Shown here: piece after piece, positions 47,321-57,795 of the stretch
How positions within the stretch are numbered: position 1 is the first letter of the stretch
Layout: each line of letters opens with the position of its first letter
DNA from: Ligula intestinalis
Lineage: Eukaryota > Platyhelminthes > Cestoda > Diphyllobothriidea > Diphyllobothriidae
Reading direction: 5' to 3'
Assembly: GCA_036362985.1 (NCBI GenBank)
Contig: JAYGXS010000003.1
Span: forward strand, 40,603,091-40,667,090
DNA: 64,000 nucleotides
Program-made: the position numbers and the translations under genes
The notes under the pieces: generated by a model
The model's input: only the letters and a program-made list of their open reading frames with translations
Told to the model about the DNA's origin: nothing
Database searches by the model: none

Positions 47321-48285
47321 GACTTACCTGAGCTCCCTGAGCTGTCCTGTGAGCTCTGGGAGCTGTCCTGCTGGAAGGAAACGGGTTAGTGGGGGTGGGG
47401 AAGAGAGAGGTTTTGATTTGCGTTTGTAGTGTTTCGACTGCGTGTATGCAATCTGTCAGCCACGGTCAACTGACAGATGTCGCAACCCAGCGTGTTTGGT
47501 AACCACCTTTTCTAGGCCCATCAACCCTCTCGTGAGGGGCAGCAGCGCTGTTCCTTAGAAGGACTATCGGGCACCCACAACTGCTGCCGAACTACACCAT
47601 GGGCCACGATAGATTTGGTGTCAAACGAGCACTTGGCTGTGAGCCGCCTACAAGAGGACATTTGGGATCGGGGGGAGAGTATTTGGGAAGTAAGGGGTGG
47701 GAGCCGTAGTAATTATCCTAGTAGCAGTATTGATGAAGGGGACTGTGTCGAGTAGATTACGCAGATAATGCAAGGTTATGGAAGTACTGAAATGCCTAAG
47801 CTAGTGAGGTAAGCAATGTTTGCGATGGTGGTAATAATGATAAAGCAACTAGGAATAGCAAGTATAGCAAGAATTTAATGAAGAGTAAGGAAAAATAAAC
47901 CATAAAATACAAACAGACTATGGTACAGAATACGGAAGTAGCTTCCTTCCACCAACTACGTCTACTAGGATACTAACCGCTGCAACCCGAGGACATACCG
48001 GGCGTGGGGCACACACACACACACCGGAAACTTCACTTGGTTTAGCCCGCTGATAGAGGCGGGGAGCTGGGAGGTGGCCACCAAGCAAAGCCTAGCTCCG
48101 GGGAGCCACAAGTGAGAGCTGGATGCCACCTAAAGACGCTAGGCGTAGCCACCACCTACGCGAGGGAGATGATGCGATCTGCCACGACCTTCACGTTTAG
48201 CCCCCAGCTGAACACCCCATACCCCCAGGGCTGACACAACGAATCAAAACACACTCAGAGCATTTATCGATTTTTTTAGGTACGT
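47321..48285. other. presumed 5' region of the RTE-like LINE and flank
   Basis: No open frames of note. Contains GAGCTCCCTGAGCTGTCCTG-type repeats near 47335, a GGGGTGGGGAAGAGAG stretch, and a CA microsatellite (48010-48023). No separate gene was recognised. Confidence 0.35.
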
Positions 48286-48289
48286 TTAC

Positions 48290-48425
48290 ATTTAACGGCG
48301 ACCCTGTGCAGACACCAACTGTTTCTGCTACTGTTCTGTGAGTATGTCTCTGAAGATGAATCCGTGACGGATTTCGAAAAGTCAGGCGAATAAACATATT
48401 GTCCCAGCGATCGAGTCGTCTTCTA
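48290..48425 (+). repeat. Penelope-like terminal repeat
   Basis: GAAGATGAATCCGTGACGGA, TTTCGAAAAGTCAGGCGAAT and ATTGTCCCAGCGATCGAGTC end in GTCGTCTTCTAC. The last two motifs are shared with the Penelope-like end at 22985-23060 (opposite strand). It sits against a LINE on - that starts at about 48430, so it most likely marks an insertion or a truncated junction. Confidence 0.6.
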
Positions 48426-48429
48426 CTCC

Positions 48430-49340
48430 TGGATTCAAAGAAGTGGGAGAGAAGGGCGGCTTTCACCTGCTCCCCGGTCGCCGGTTGGCCATCTGCTGAG
48501 CTTACGGCAGGGGTCAGTTCCCAAGATGTTTCCGTGCTTCTTATATAGCCGTACAGTACCTTGGGGTGTTCTAACGAGTTTTGTAGTATGTTCAACTCAT
48601 ATTTCTTGCGCAGCTTAGTAGAATAACTATTACAAACGTTACGTTGTTGCCTATACTCCCGTAAGTGCTGATTGGAGCCGGTTAGTCTGTAACGCCTCCA
48701 AAAGTGGTTTCTTTTTTGAAATCGTCCTGAAAGTTTGTGTTTATCCACTTCAGGCAGTTAATGTAAGCAGTCCTTATCATTGTCGAGCTAAAGGTACTCT
48801 ACTGCTCATTTTCTCCACCATTGAGTTCTTTTTCGCAGGACATATGTGACATTCCTCTTCTTATAAGCGAATAGTCGACCTTCCAAATGTTTTTTTCCAT
48901 GTATCGGATAAATAGGGCTTGGAAAACAGCGATTACTTGAAATACGGTATAATTTGGTGACTTGACCTTAATGGGTGTTGATCCTGCAAGTCCGTCACAG
49001 TTTCCTCCTCTCGGGTGAAAATAAGGCCAAGACCGTTCGATTGTTCTCCTTCCTTAGCCCGTGTTCCAAATGCGACGATCTGGCAGAGCAGTTTATCTGT
49101 GGCTCATTGTAGTATTTTATGATTGAAATTGTCTGGAAGACCCTGTGCCGTCCATGTTTGCCAATCAATATCAGAAGCATTAAAGTCCCCAACGATAAGG
49201 CTATCTTTTCTCTCACTGACCTTGTACAATTTTCCTATGAGGGTAGTGTCTTAGTCAGTAGTCGGTTTGGCGGGCGATCTGTCACCGAAACTTTAGTCGT
49301 CTGGCATACTTATCAGCTATGGCAATGTTAAGCATTTCTA
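48430..49340 (-). mobile_element. LINE fragment, endonuclease end to pre-RT spacer
   Basis: From the 49200 end on the minus strand comes an endonuclease segment (GDFNASDIDWQTW-like, reconstructed across frames as seen at 49160-49210). Then, from 48730, RFQKRNHFWRRYRLTGSNQH, LRKKYELNILQNSLEHPKVL, YGYIRSTETSWELTPAVSSA and VKAALLSHFFESR. This matches the spacer just before the RT in CR1-like LINEs (compare LYSYIRQSTRNKDLIPLL at 16.7 kb). The reverse transcriptase is cut off at 48430 by the Penelope-like terminal repeat. Confidence 0.75.
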
Positions 49341-49376
49341 CATCTCGTGCTGAGATAGGTACCTCAGCCATGACCG

Positions 49377-50025
49377 TCAGCTTGCAAGTGACATAGACAT
49401 AGATCTCCGCAGGGATCGCATCAGAACCAATGTTTTCCTACTGGAAAGTTGCTGCACAGCCTTGATAGTTTCCTGGAGTGTAGGTGGGAGGTCGAGATCT
49501 GCGTTGATGTCCACCTGAGGCAGACGGTCGATGGCAGCTTCGGAGATGATGGAATGGCGATTGAGTACGCCCTGGAAATCTTCAGCCCAGCGTTGCAGGT
49601 TCTGTGCCTTTTCAATGAGAAAGGGGGATCCATTGGCGCTGAGCAGAGGAGTTGTGCCTTTTATAATGGGGTCGTAGACAACCTTGAGTGCAGCGAAGAA
49701 ATTCTTCCATTTACTGCGGTCTGCGTAGCCTTGTATTTCCTCGCCCTTGTGGGCCATCCAAGCATCCTGCATTTCTTTCAGCCGCTGTTGCCCAAAACGG
49801 TGGCTCTGGTAGAAGGCTGTCTTCGTGGTGTCAGTAGGGCGGTCAAGATAGGATTCGTGTAGACGGTTCCTCTCGGCGAGCAGATTGCTGATGCTGGCAT
49901 CATTTTCGTCCAATCAATCCTGCCGTCATCGGTGTGAACGGCTAAGGACGCGTTGGGCGGCAGATTGAACAGTGTCTCGTAGTTGACACCATCAGTTCTC
50001 TGTGGAGACGTTATCCTCTGCATTA
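49377..50025 (-). mobile_element. fragment of the RTE-like LINE, endonuclease-RT linker
   Basis: The minus strand reads NYETLFNLPPNASLA, then FYQSHRFGQQRLKEMQDAWM, AHKGEEIQGYADRSKWKNFF, AALKVVYDPIIKGTTPLLSA and NLQRWAEDFQGVLNRHS, and ends LPPTLQETIKAVQQLSS. It aligns with 45840-46405 of the nearly complete copy (NLPPTLEKTIKAVQQLSSGK). The frame is open over 178 codons, so this copy is less decayed in this part. Both ends are truncated. Confidence 0.85.
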
Positions 50026-50029
50026 ATCA

Positions 50030-51035
50030 TTTCAACTTTACATGAACAAGATCATATAATGCTCCATTCGAAGGCCCAAATAAATTCCTAGTTCGATCCT
50101 TGAATCCTACGGTGTCTACCGCGTGTCTCAGCAGTTTAAAGGCAAACGCGGTGACATACGCGTAAGTTACTTTTAAGAATTGTGCTACAACTAACACACC
50201 AGCTACATACCTAAAAGAGATATGGTAGCGGCCGTAGTCATTGGGGTTGGTATCCACACAAGCGGAAAAGAGACTTAAATGTGAAGGTGAAGCAGTAAAC
50301 AGGGCCGTAAATATGAAGGTGAATTTGAATGTGAAGCTGAAGTTGAAGCAGTAAACAGGGCACACAACTGCGAATGGCACGATAAAAGTTTGAAAGCATT
50401 ATGGGAACTCATATCCTGGTAAAAAAACATGTGCGTAAATTATAAGTTATGAATGAATTGAACTAGTATATAATAGAATAAGGACGTTACATATATAAGG
50501 GTCCAAACTAGAGTGGGAGACGTTCTCTCGTGTCCGTTGGAATACCGGTGGGGAGGGCAGGGCTGTGGACAACTGCAGGCGAGGGACTTGGGAATGCCTA
50601 CACACGGCGATAGGAGATGACAGAAACCGTGACGGTCGTACGTTGCGGGATAGAGGGGGTGTCAGCGGTTGTCAGGGGAAACGGGCATCAGCATCTTTAC
50701 TGACATTTTATTACATTGCACGCATCCTGGGCTTGCGCCAAAGTGCCATGTTCAATGAACTAAAATGATCCGTTCGGTATCTTGGTGTGTTAGCATATGT
50801 CCGAAGCCAGGACGCATGGGGCGGAAAGACGTATATACCTTCGTACTCGATATGTTTCAAAGTGTAATACGCTAAATTTTGTCTGCCAAACTGAGGTTTC
50901 GACCGTTCGAAAGTTAAATGCTATTTGGCTGTTGTGCTTGTGCGTGGTTTTGCCAATTTTCTTTCTGGTTCCGGAACTTGTAACGCAGTTTGTTTCAGTC
51001 TTTCTGCAAAAATTTCCATTGCACAACCAACGAAT
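50030..51035. other. no gene; short internal repeat
   Basis: AAGCAGTAAACAGGGC occurs twice (about 50288 and 50344) in a GAAG/TGAA-rich stretch. No coding family was recognised. Confidence 0.4.
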
Positions 51036-51039
51036 CATA

Positions 51040-51410
51040 TTGGCAAGCAATTGTTTTGAGTCCTTGGAGAATAAAAACGGTCAATTAATTACAACGTTTA
51101 TATGATAGTCAGGTTGAGGTGGGAGAATTGGTGGGTGTAATTAAGCGTTTAGGTTTTTCCCTTGTCTCCTGAATGTGGCTGCCAGCGCGTTTAGGACGTT
51201 GTTTGCGATGCGCAAAGAAGACAGGGGGATGTTCTCATGATCAGCGGGTTGAGGTCTGTACGTCCTCAGTGCAGCGTGCGCTTAACTATTATCTGTAGCT
51301 TCATTTGGTGTATTTTCGAATGGCGGGGCTTCAGGAGGCGTGGGATTTCTGCGTACAGTTGGCAAATGAGGCAGATTGTTTTTACCAGCGCCTTTTGACG
51401 GCATAGAGTT
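51040..51410 (-). repeat. PLE-A terminal repeat, 3' copy
   Basis: AATAAAAACGGTCAATTAAT, TACAACGTTTATATGAT, GTCTCCTGAATGTGGC and GGCGTGGGATTTCTGC recur in the same order and orientation at 61245-61520. The copies differ by scattered substitutions. Confidence 0.8.
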
Positions 51411-52776
51411 TTGCTAAATGGATTTCCACTGCCTCTGTTCTGAGTAGCATCTGTTTGCGCAGGCCTTTGGCGTAGCGTTTCGGCATATGGTATATGACCC
51501 GAAAGGCTTCTCTCGCGTCCACTTGTTGGTTCGTATTTATTAGGTGGGTGAGGAGTGAATTTAAAATCAATCTATTCTCTCCTTTGCTGAACCAGACTGG
51601 TATGTGCTCGCGTATTCTCTCCTTCAGACGTCGCGTTGTTCGGCCAATATATCCCGCTCCGAAGGAGTAGGTGACAGAGCAGACGCGCATGGATGTGGCC
51701 TGTAACGGTCGTCTATCTCTACCCCATTAGTAGGAAAGAAGAGTTAGTGAAAAATACGCGCAAGTTTGCCGTCAGGAAGACAGTCGTGACTGCTGTCATC
51801 AGGCGTCATCTTACCAGTTCAATTGTTGTGTCTCTCAAAAAAGGCAGTCTTATGAATACATCTTTCTTTTTCGCCGTTGAAACTGCGGCCTTTTTGATAC
51901 GCTCCTTGATGTTCCGAAGGATGAACCCTTCTGGATAACCATTTTCATGGAGTGTGTTTTGTAGCTGTTGTAATTCTACTTCCACTATTTCAAGAGAGCA
52001 GAGGCAGCGTATTCTGGCTGCCATTCCCTGGACTAAGTTTCGTTTGAGGTTCTGGAGAACGAAGCTATGGGAATTAATGTATTGCGTCATCCAGGTTTCC
52101 TTTCTGAATATTCGGCGTTGTATTGAACCATCCTCTTGTCTGTGTAAGAGGACTTCTGGGAAAGGGATTTCACTTTTTAACCTCTGTTTCAGCTGTAAAT
52201 GTTAGCGTTGTGTGGGCCATCTTAAAATTTTGAACTAGACCATCCATATTTGTCAGGCAAAATATATCATCCACGTATCGACCATATAGCTCCAGGTCAT
52301 TGGTAGTGTCTTTGGGCTTCGTTTCCTCGATCTTGCCCATGAATACATTTGCAAGGAATGGTCCAAGTGCTGAACCCATCGCCACTCCTTTTATTTTCCT
52401 GTATATTTGGCCATTGTAGATAAACTGCACATTTTGTGTACAGCATGCCAGTAGTTCTTCTTGCGTCTCCACTGTCATCCGTATCTGGCAGTTTGTTTCC
52501 TGTATAAAGTCACATAGGAAGCTTATAATTTCAACTACCAGTACATTGGTAACAAGTGAAGATATATCTAATAACAGCATCATCATTCCGCCAATGTCAG
52601 TATCCCTGATTGCCTCGACGAGGTCAAAAGTGTATTTCAGGCTTCTGGGGTACAGACAGCTCTGAAGTGGCTTTAATTTTTCGACAAACTTTTTTGCCAT
52701 GGTATGGCACGGCGAGTCTCTCATGTCCAAGATAGGATAAAGTAGCACGTCCTGTTTATGAATTTTTGGAAGACGA
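51040..52776 (-). mobile_element. PLE-A, 3' part: RT palm to GIY-YIG endonuclease and 3' terminal repeat
   Basis: The minus strand from 52776 reads RLPKIHKQDVLLYPILDMRD, SPCHTMAKKFVEKLKPLQSC, LLDISSLVTNVLVVEII, then IYRKIKGVAMGSALGPFLAN, VFMGKIEE and ELYGRYVDDIFCLTNM, with the catalytic YVDD kept. The next frame holds TWMTQYINSHSFVLQNLKRN and NTLHENGYPEGFILRNIKER. The endonuclease follows, SVTYSFGAGYIGRTTRRLKE, RIREHIPVWFSKGENR and REAFRVIYHMPKRYAKGLRK, ending at 51382. The non-coding end to 51040 is repeated at 61210-61600, as the terminal repeats of Penelope-like elements are. The remaining N-terminal coding part lies at 60181-61173, beyond the Gypsy element inserted at 52777. Confidence 0.92.
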
Positions 52777-53138
52777 TGTTGTTACGGAAGCTCAGGCTGA
52801 GATATCACCGCCAATAACGTCTTGTGTGAGTCCCCAAAGGAAGAACACGAAAAGAGGTGTGCAACAGCACAAGTTTTTGAGCGATACAGGTTCAAAAAAT
52901 TTAGGGAAACAAACGTTTGTAAGATAGGTCCACGAACCAATCAGCTTCACTGCTGTATTAGTCACCGGTGTGATTGGCTGGGACTCAGAGGCTGACCTTC
53001 AATTTGAATTCTGAATTATCCATTGACTGACGGCTTGTGTACGTTCGCCCATGAAGGCCGATCGGTAGCCTGTTTGGAGTGCGGCTATGGATTGTAAGCT
53101 AATTGCTTGCTAATGCTCTTCGTTAGGCCGTCCTAGCA
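52777..53138 (-). repeat. Gypsy 3' LTR (left)
   Basis: On + it begins TGTTGTTACGGAAGCTCAGG and ends GGCCGTCCTAGCA, so it starts TG and ends CA on the coding strand. Just inside, on the minus strand, TCAAATATGGGAC is the likely polypurine tract region. It is highly similar to the right LTR along its whole length. Confidence 0.88.
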
Positions 53139-53159
53139 GTCCCATATTTGAGGACAAAT

Positions 53160-53910
53160 CGTAAGATTTGACTTGCGGGTTCATTTGCAACGGAACCGTT
53201 TGCATTCTTTTCGGGCCTGATCACCTAGAGGCTTGAGGAGATTGACTGACAACTGGAACTGTAGTTTCTTGCCTTGGTTTTGGCAGGTCAAATGTGTCCA
53301 GTAATAGTTCCAGTGATAAAGTTGGGCCTGGTTTTGACACGTCAGCACATTCAATGTGTTTAAACTGGTTGGCGTGCCGCAATCAAATGTCGGAGCCAAG
53401 CCGAATTTCCTAAACAACGACACCACATTTTCGGTAAACACGTCCAATCGTCCACTTTTTCTGATTATTCTTGTAGTCCTTTGCAAGTACCGTCTGGTCT
53501 GGATAAAACAATTGTTGTTTTGCGCCGTGGCGTCGGTTGAAGTGCCTTTCTATTGACGTCGGATGGACTGATTCATCAACAACACAAACAGATGACAGCG
53601 GGCGACTAAAGTCAAATGGTGTGTAGAGTTTTCTCTGCATCAAAGTTTCGAAATGAGAGACACCGGTTGGAGTGTGAGGGTTCGGGGTGGCTCCATAGTT
53701 CAGCAGGATTAGTTCAATAATTTTTTTCGTCGTTCCCTCCCCTTTTGACTTCTGGAGAGACCGCTCGAAGGTGTCGACGAATCGCTCAACCTCTCCGTTG
53801 GACTGCGGGTGATATGGTAACGAATGCATGTGGATAGTGCCCGACTGCTTGCAGAATTGGGCGAAGTCGGCTGATGTGAACTGCCCTCTGTTATCGCTCA
53901 TCAAAGTTTA
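53160..53910 (-). pseudogene. Gypsy integrase, core to C-terminus
   Basis: The minus strand from 53904 reads SDNRGQFTSADFAQFCKQSG, then HSLPYHPQSNGEVERFVDTF, ERSLQKSKGEGTTKKIIELI and LLNYGATPNPHTPTGVSHFE. D in SDNRGQF and E in NGEVERF are the second and third residues of the D,D-35-E triad. KDYKNNQKKWTIGRVYRKCG marks the C-terminal chromodomain-less end. A frameshift near 53410 leads into RKSGRLDVFTENVVSLFRKF. The zinc-binding N-terminus lies upstream (about 54100-54240) in another frame. Broken by frameshifts. Confidence 0.88.
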
Positions 53911-54548
53911 GGGACAACCGAACCTGCTGAACAGGCGCCGAAGAGTGTAAATTGTAGCTCCGGCTGTCATGCGTTCCATGAGGATTACTTCCGTCCATTT
54001 GCTGTAAGCTCAGTAGCGTTAAGGAAATTCTGACCATTTAGTGGTCCAGCATAATGATGTGGACCTTGGACCATGGAGCTTGTCGAACAGGCAATGCATT
54101 GAGTGTGGTCTTCACTGGCGTCTTTGAAACGAGTGCACATTTGGTGCATGAACGGACCAGCTGTTCCACTTGTTGGTCCATGTGAGGTCATTACACATAA
54201 CTGCGAGCGGGGGCCTTCATGTGGTTGATGCCGGGATGCCCGTTGTGGAACTGTCTCAATACCCTGGCTTGAAGGTGTTATCGAACAACGGCACGATCGT
54301 AGAACAGAATACAATCGTAACTAGTGGACAGAGAATTTCGTCGTTGGTAGAACTGCTGCAATTCTCCAGAGGTTTTCGTGGGCCACTGATTACGATGGTA
54401 CTTGATAACTTGTCTAAACAGTGGATCCTGCTGGGTTGCCTTCCGGACTTCCTTAAACGTGACAGGGAGTGCACGAATGGAATCCATAAGTAGACTGCTG
54501 ACCTCGGACCCAACAGAGACGGACATGATGACTCTGTCCTCAGGCTCC

Positions 54549-55412
54549 TTAGTCCATGAGTTGACCAAGCGTGAGAGTGCGTCTACCTGACCGATGGTTG
54601 TTGTGGACTGGTACCGGATGTCGAAGTTCTAGCCCAGCAGTATGGTTGCCCAGCGCTGAAGGTGATTTTTCGAGTAAACAGAAGTGCCCTTTGGAGCCAA
54701 AAGTTGCAAGAAGGGGCTTGTGGTCCGCAAAGAGTGTGAACTGACGCCCATAAAGCATCTTATGAAACCTTTTCACAGCAAAAATGATAGCCAAGGCTTC
54801 CTTTTCGATCTGTCCGTAGTTGCGTTCAGCAGACGATAGTGATCTTGCTGCATGATAGATAGCCTTCTCTGTGTTATCGGGAAAAACGTGTAAAATCACG
54901 GGGCCAATTCCATTGTTGGAGGCGTCCGCAGCCACGACAATCTTCAGATCAGGATTGAAGTGCGTGAGCAGCAAGTCAGAGCTCAAAATTGTTTTCACTC
55001 CTTCAAAAGCTTGTTGACACTCTCGTAACCAGGCCCACTTGGCATCCTTTTTGAGTAGTTTATTCATCGGATGACGAAAACGGTGCATTTCCGGGAGGAA
55101 CCAGCTGTAGTGACTCATGAGACCCAAGAAAGCGCGCAATGAACTTATATCCTTAGGTGGTGGCATCTGTTTGATGGCTGAGGTGTTGTCTGGATCTGGG
55201 CGACGGCCGTCTTGGTCGATAATGAACCCGATATATTTTACAGAAGGCATGAAGTAATCGCAATTCTCCAGACTTAGACGGAAACTACAGTCTTGAATTC
55301 GGCTGAGTATCGTTTCCAGCTGTTGCGACAATTCATCTGGATTTGAACCAGTGACAATGATATCATCCAGGTAAGCAGCGACTCCTTCGGTGCCTGTCAG
55401 CATGGTGTCCAT
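54549..55412 (-). CDS. Gypsy reverse transcriptase (palm onward) and RNase H, intact frame
   Basis: This is an unbroken 287-codon frame. AAYLDDIIVTGSNPDELSQQ carries the catalytic YLDD. YFMPSVKYIGFIIDQDGRRP and ISSLRAFLGLMSHYSWFLPE form the thumb. KWAWLRECQQAFEGVKTILS bridges to RNase H, with KIVVAADASNNGIGPVI, NYGQIEKEALAIIFAVKRFH and FTLFADHKPLLATFG holding the D, E and D residues. The upstream part with RT motif A (GGTCFAKLDLSNAYLQIEVD) is in another frame at 55397-55702, separated by a frameshift near 55440. The enzyme would copy element RNA in virus-like particles. This copy cannot act alone because gag and integrase are broken. Confidence 0.9.
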   Translation of the reverse strand: MDTMLTGTEGVAAYLDDIIVTGSNPDELSQQLETILSRIQDCSFRLSLENCDYFMPSVKYIGFIIDQDGRRPDPDNTSAIKQMPPPKDISSLRAFLGLMSHYSWFLPEMHRFRHPMNKLLKKDAKWAWLRECQQAFEGVKTILSSDLLLTHFNPDLKIVVAADASNNGIGPVILHVFPDNTEKAIYHAARSLSSAERNYGQIEKEALAIIFAVKRFHKMLYGRQFTLFADHKPLLATFGSKGHFCLLEKSPSALGNHTAGLELRHPVPVHNNHRSGRRTLTLGQLMD

Positions 55413-55902
55413 GGTTTGCTGGAAGCTAGCGCGAGCAGTCTTAACCCCGAATGGCAGATGGGTTTACTGGAACAGACCACGATGGTGTTCATGGCGAGAA
55501 GCTCCCGGGAGCCTACGTCCACCTCGATTTGGAGGTATGCATTGGATAGATCAAGCTTAGCGAAACAAGTTCCGCCATTCAGTTTAGCAAAAAGATATTC
55601 CTGCACGGGCAAATGATATAGATGTGTGTCCAAAGCAACATTTAATTTAGTGGAAAAATCAGCCCAGATTCTGATTTTACCTGAGGCTTTCTTGACAGCC
55701 AAGATTGGGGCAGCCCATGCTGAGTAATTGACTGGCTGAAGAACACCATTTCGTTAAAGCCGATCAAGTGATTGGTCCACCACTGTAAGTGGCCCAAAAA
55801 CATGTTTTGCGTTTGGCTGAAGATGGAGGGTGACCTATAGCTTGTTGCAGCAACCATGGCCGTCTGGAAAAATGGAGCAAACTTCGCTTGTAATGTCGAC
55901 AT
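55397..55902 (-). pseudogene. Gypsy reverse transcriptase, N-terminal part, frameshifted
   Basis: The minus strand contains MAVKKASGKIRIWADFSTKL, NVALDTHLYHLPVQEYLFAK and LNGGTCFAKLDLSNAYLQIE (motif A, L.D.S.AY). Upstream in another frame, to 55902, come TLQAKFAPFFQTAMVAA and LGHLQWWTNHLIGF. The expected PFGL..AP motif is scrambled around 55430-55460 by a frameshift. Confidence 0.82.
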
Positions 55903-55923
55903 CAGATTTGTCGCCAGCTGATT

Positions 55924-57305
55924 TTATTTGGCGGGACTGGGCCAGGTTGACTGCATACCGTCGCAAATGCGCTTAATTGGCAGTTCTAGGAGCCCAAGTT
56001 TCTCGATCCAGTCAAGTTCAATTGAGTCAAGCTCCCGGCGGATGGTATGGTAGCATGTTCCCTTGAATTGAGTGCCCTCAAAGGAAGCGACACATTCAAG
56101 CTCATTCGTGAGCCGAAAGAATCCACCAGAAATATGCATAGCCTTTTTATCCGATGTGATCATCGGAGGCCGTCCAATTATGTGCCAAGTGTGTTTGGAG
56201 AGGAGGTTGATGTCCGATGCCATATCCAGCTGGAGATGAACAGGTTTTTTATTGATGGTACCCGTATTATATGTCCTCCGTGCCTCAAATTCAGTCTGGA
56301 ATGTGGCTAGCATTGAGTTGGACTTAAGGCCAGAGTAAGATGAAGGGCTTTTGGAACTTCTTGCCTTCCAGTCGCTAGCCTTGATTTGAGGGGTCAGCCG
56401 GCTGCCCTCGTTTATGGCAGTTGTGACAAACTTGCTTCTTGAATAGACAGAAGCGAGCAAAATGTCAGTCACCACACTGCCAGCACGCTGATGGTGGTTT
56501 TCTGTGTGTGGGATCTTGAGACTTCTGTGGTGAGACCGACTTCGTCTAGGTGAGAGCATGAACATTAGTGGCGGCAAACGAGGAACTGGGTTCCTCCACC
56601 ATCGCAAAATCATGCTTGAGAGTCTTCAACCGCTGACACTCGGCCGTCAATTTCTGCAGGGTAGACTTCGGGTCCTGTTCAGTTTGTGAGAGCAGACGGG
56701 TCCGTATTTCAGCATTACAGGGTGACTGCATGGCACTCACAAAGATAAAGCACTTGAATTGGTCATCGGTCAACTCTCGGAGCTTGAACCGTTCACACTC
56801 GTGGTTGACAGTACTGGCAAGTGTCAGAAAATTATCTGCCTCGTTTTTCACCAGCTTGAGACACTGGTACCGAATATTGAGCAAGGAGGACTTTTCGTCG
56901 AAAGTCTATGACAGGCGCTGGACGGTTTCATTGAAAGTGAAGTCATGAGGGTTTTCGGCAGAATGATATCCACGTACAGCTCGTGTTCTCTAGTGCCCAG
57001 TTTGCGTAAAAGTAGGTAAGTTTTCCATGCATCATCAGCCTTGGCAAATTCCACGCGGAATATGTCTTCCCAACGTTTGAACTAAGCGTCAAAGGTAACG
57101 CCAGAGTCGGGGTCATCAATAAACTCAGTGGTAGAAGCAGCAGCTGCGTCTGCTGGTGTGGACAATTTTGCAGAAGAATATGGGTCATACAAATGCAAAC
57201 TGAATTGCTGCATCATAGACTCTATCAACTTAATGTGAGCCGCCTCGAATTGAGATTGCTGTTGTTGCAGGATCACGAGCAATTGTTCTGATGAAATGGA
57301 CGTCT
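55924..57305 (-). pseudogene. Gypsy gag and protease, frameshifted
   Basis: Gag starts at about 57302 with LLVILQQQQSQFEAAHIKLI, then TEFIDDPDSGVTFDA, EFAKADDAWKTYLLLRKLGT and DIILPKTLM. A middle part follows with ADNFLTLASTVNHECERFKL and RELTDDQFKCFIFVSAMQS. A zinc knuckle, CWQCGD and FARFCLFKKQVCHNCHKRG, lies near 56490-56410. The protease reads KKPVHLQLDMASDINLLSKH. The usual D-T-(A/G) active site appears as D-M-A. Several frameshifts and stops separate these pieces. Confidence 0.85.
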
Positions 57306-57339
57306 TTTAAATTTGCAAAACGCACATTGAAAATTTCAG

Positions 57340-57795
57340 AAGATAAATTGGCGAACATACGTTTGTTTTCGATAAATTCACGTCAGGCCTTTATTTTTAC
57401 ATGGTAATGAATGCTGGTTGGTGGACAGATATTGTGTTATTGTTGTCAGGGTCTGTGGGGGGGGGAAAGGAAGGTGGGGGATGGTTAGGAAATTTTCGGT
57501 CCGAATGTCAATGCCTAGACGAACTGGCGTCCAAGACGGGTGATAAGGTGTGCGTGGTTGGATTAGGGACTTTTTCGTATCTGCGGGGGCCCGATTCCGA
57601 GGCTAGTAATCCGCCGTGGGCCGTAGTGTGAGCTAGTTTTACCCATAGTAACTGCGACACAACGACAAAATTATTTTGGGCGCACAGGACCGGTCGGCGT
57701 AGCTTGATGGCGGCCGCTTCTTTCGTAGCCAACAGTCGCTCTCCAAGGGATTTTAAATAGCTTGCTGGCACCTTGTAGATCACTCGGCAGAACAA
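57340..57795 (-). repeat. inverted copy of the PLE-B tail (left arm)
   Basis: On minus: AIKLRRPVLCAQNNFVVVSQ, LLWVKLAHTTAHGG and LSPVLDASSSRH, matching the + strand AIRLGRPVLCAQNNFVVVPQ and LSPIVDASSSRH at 59400-59605. The outermost shared sequence is GATAAATTGGCGAACATACG at 57343 and its reverse complement near 59762-59782. Confidence 0.85.
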
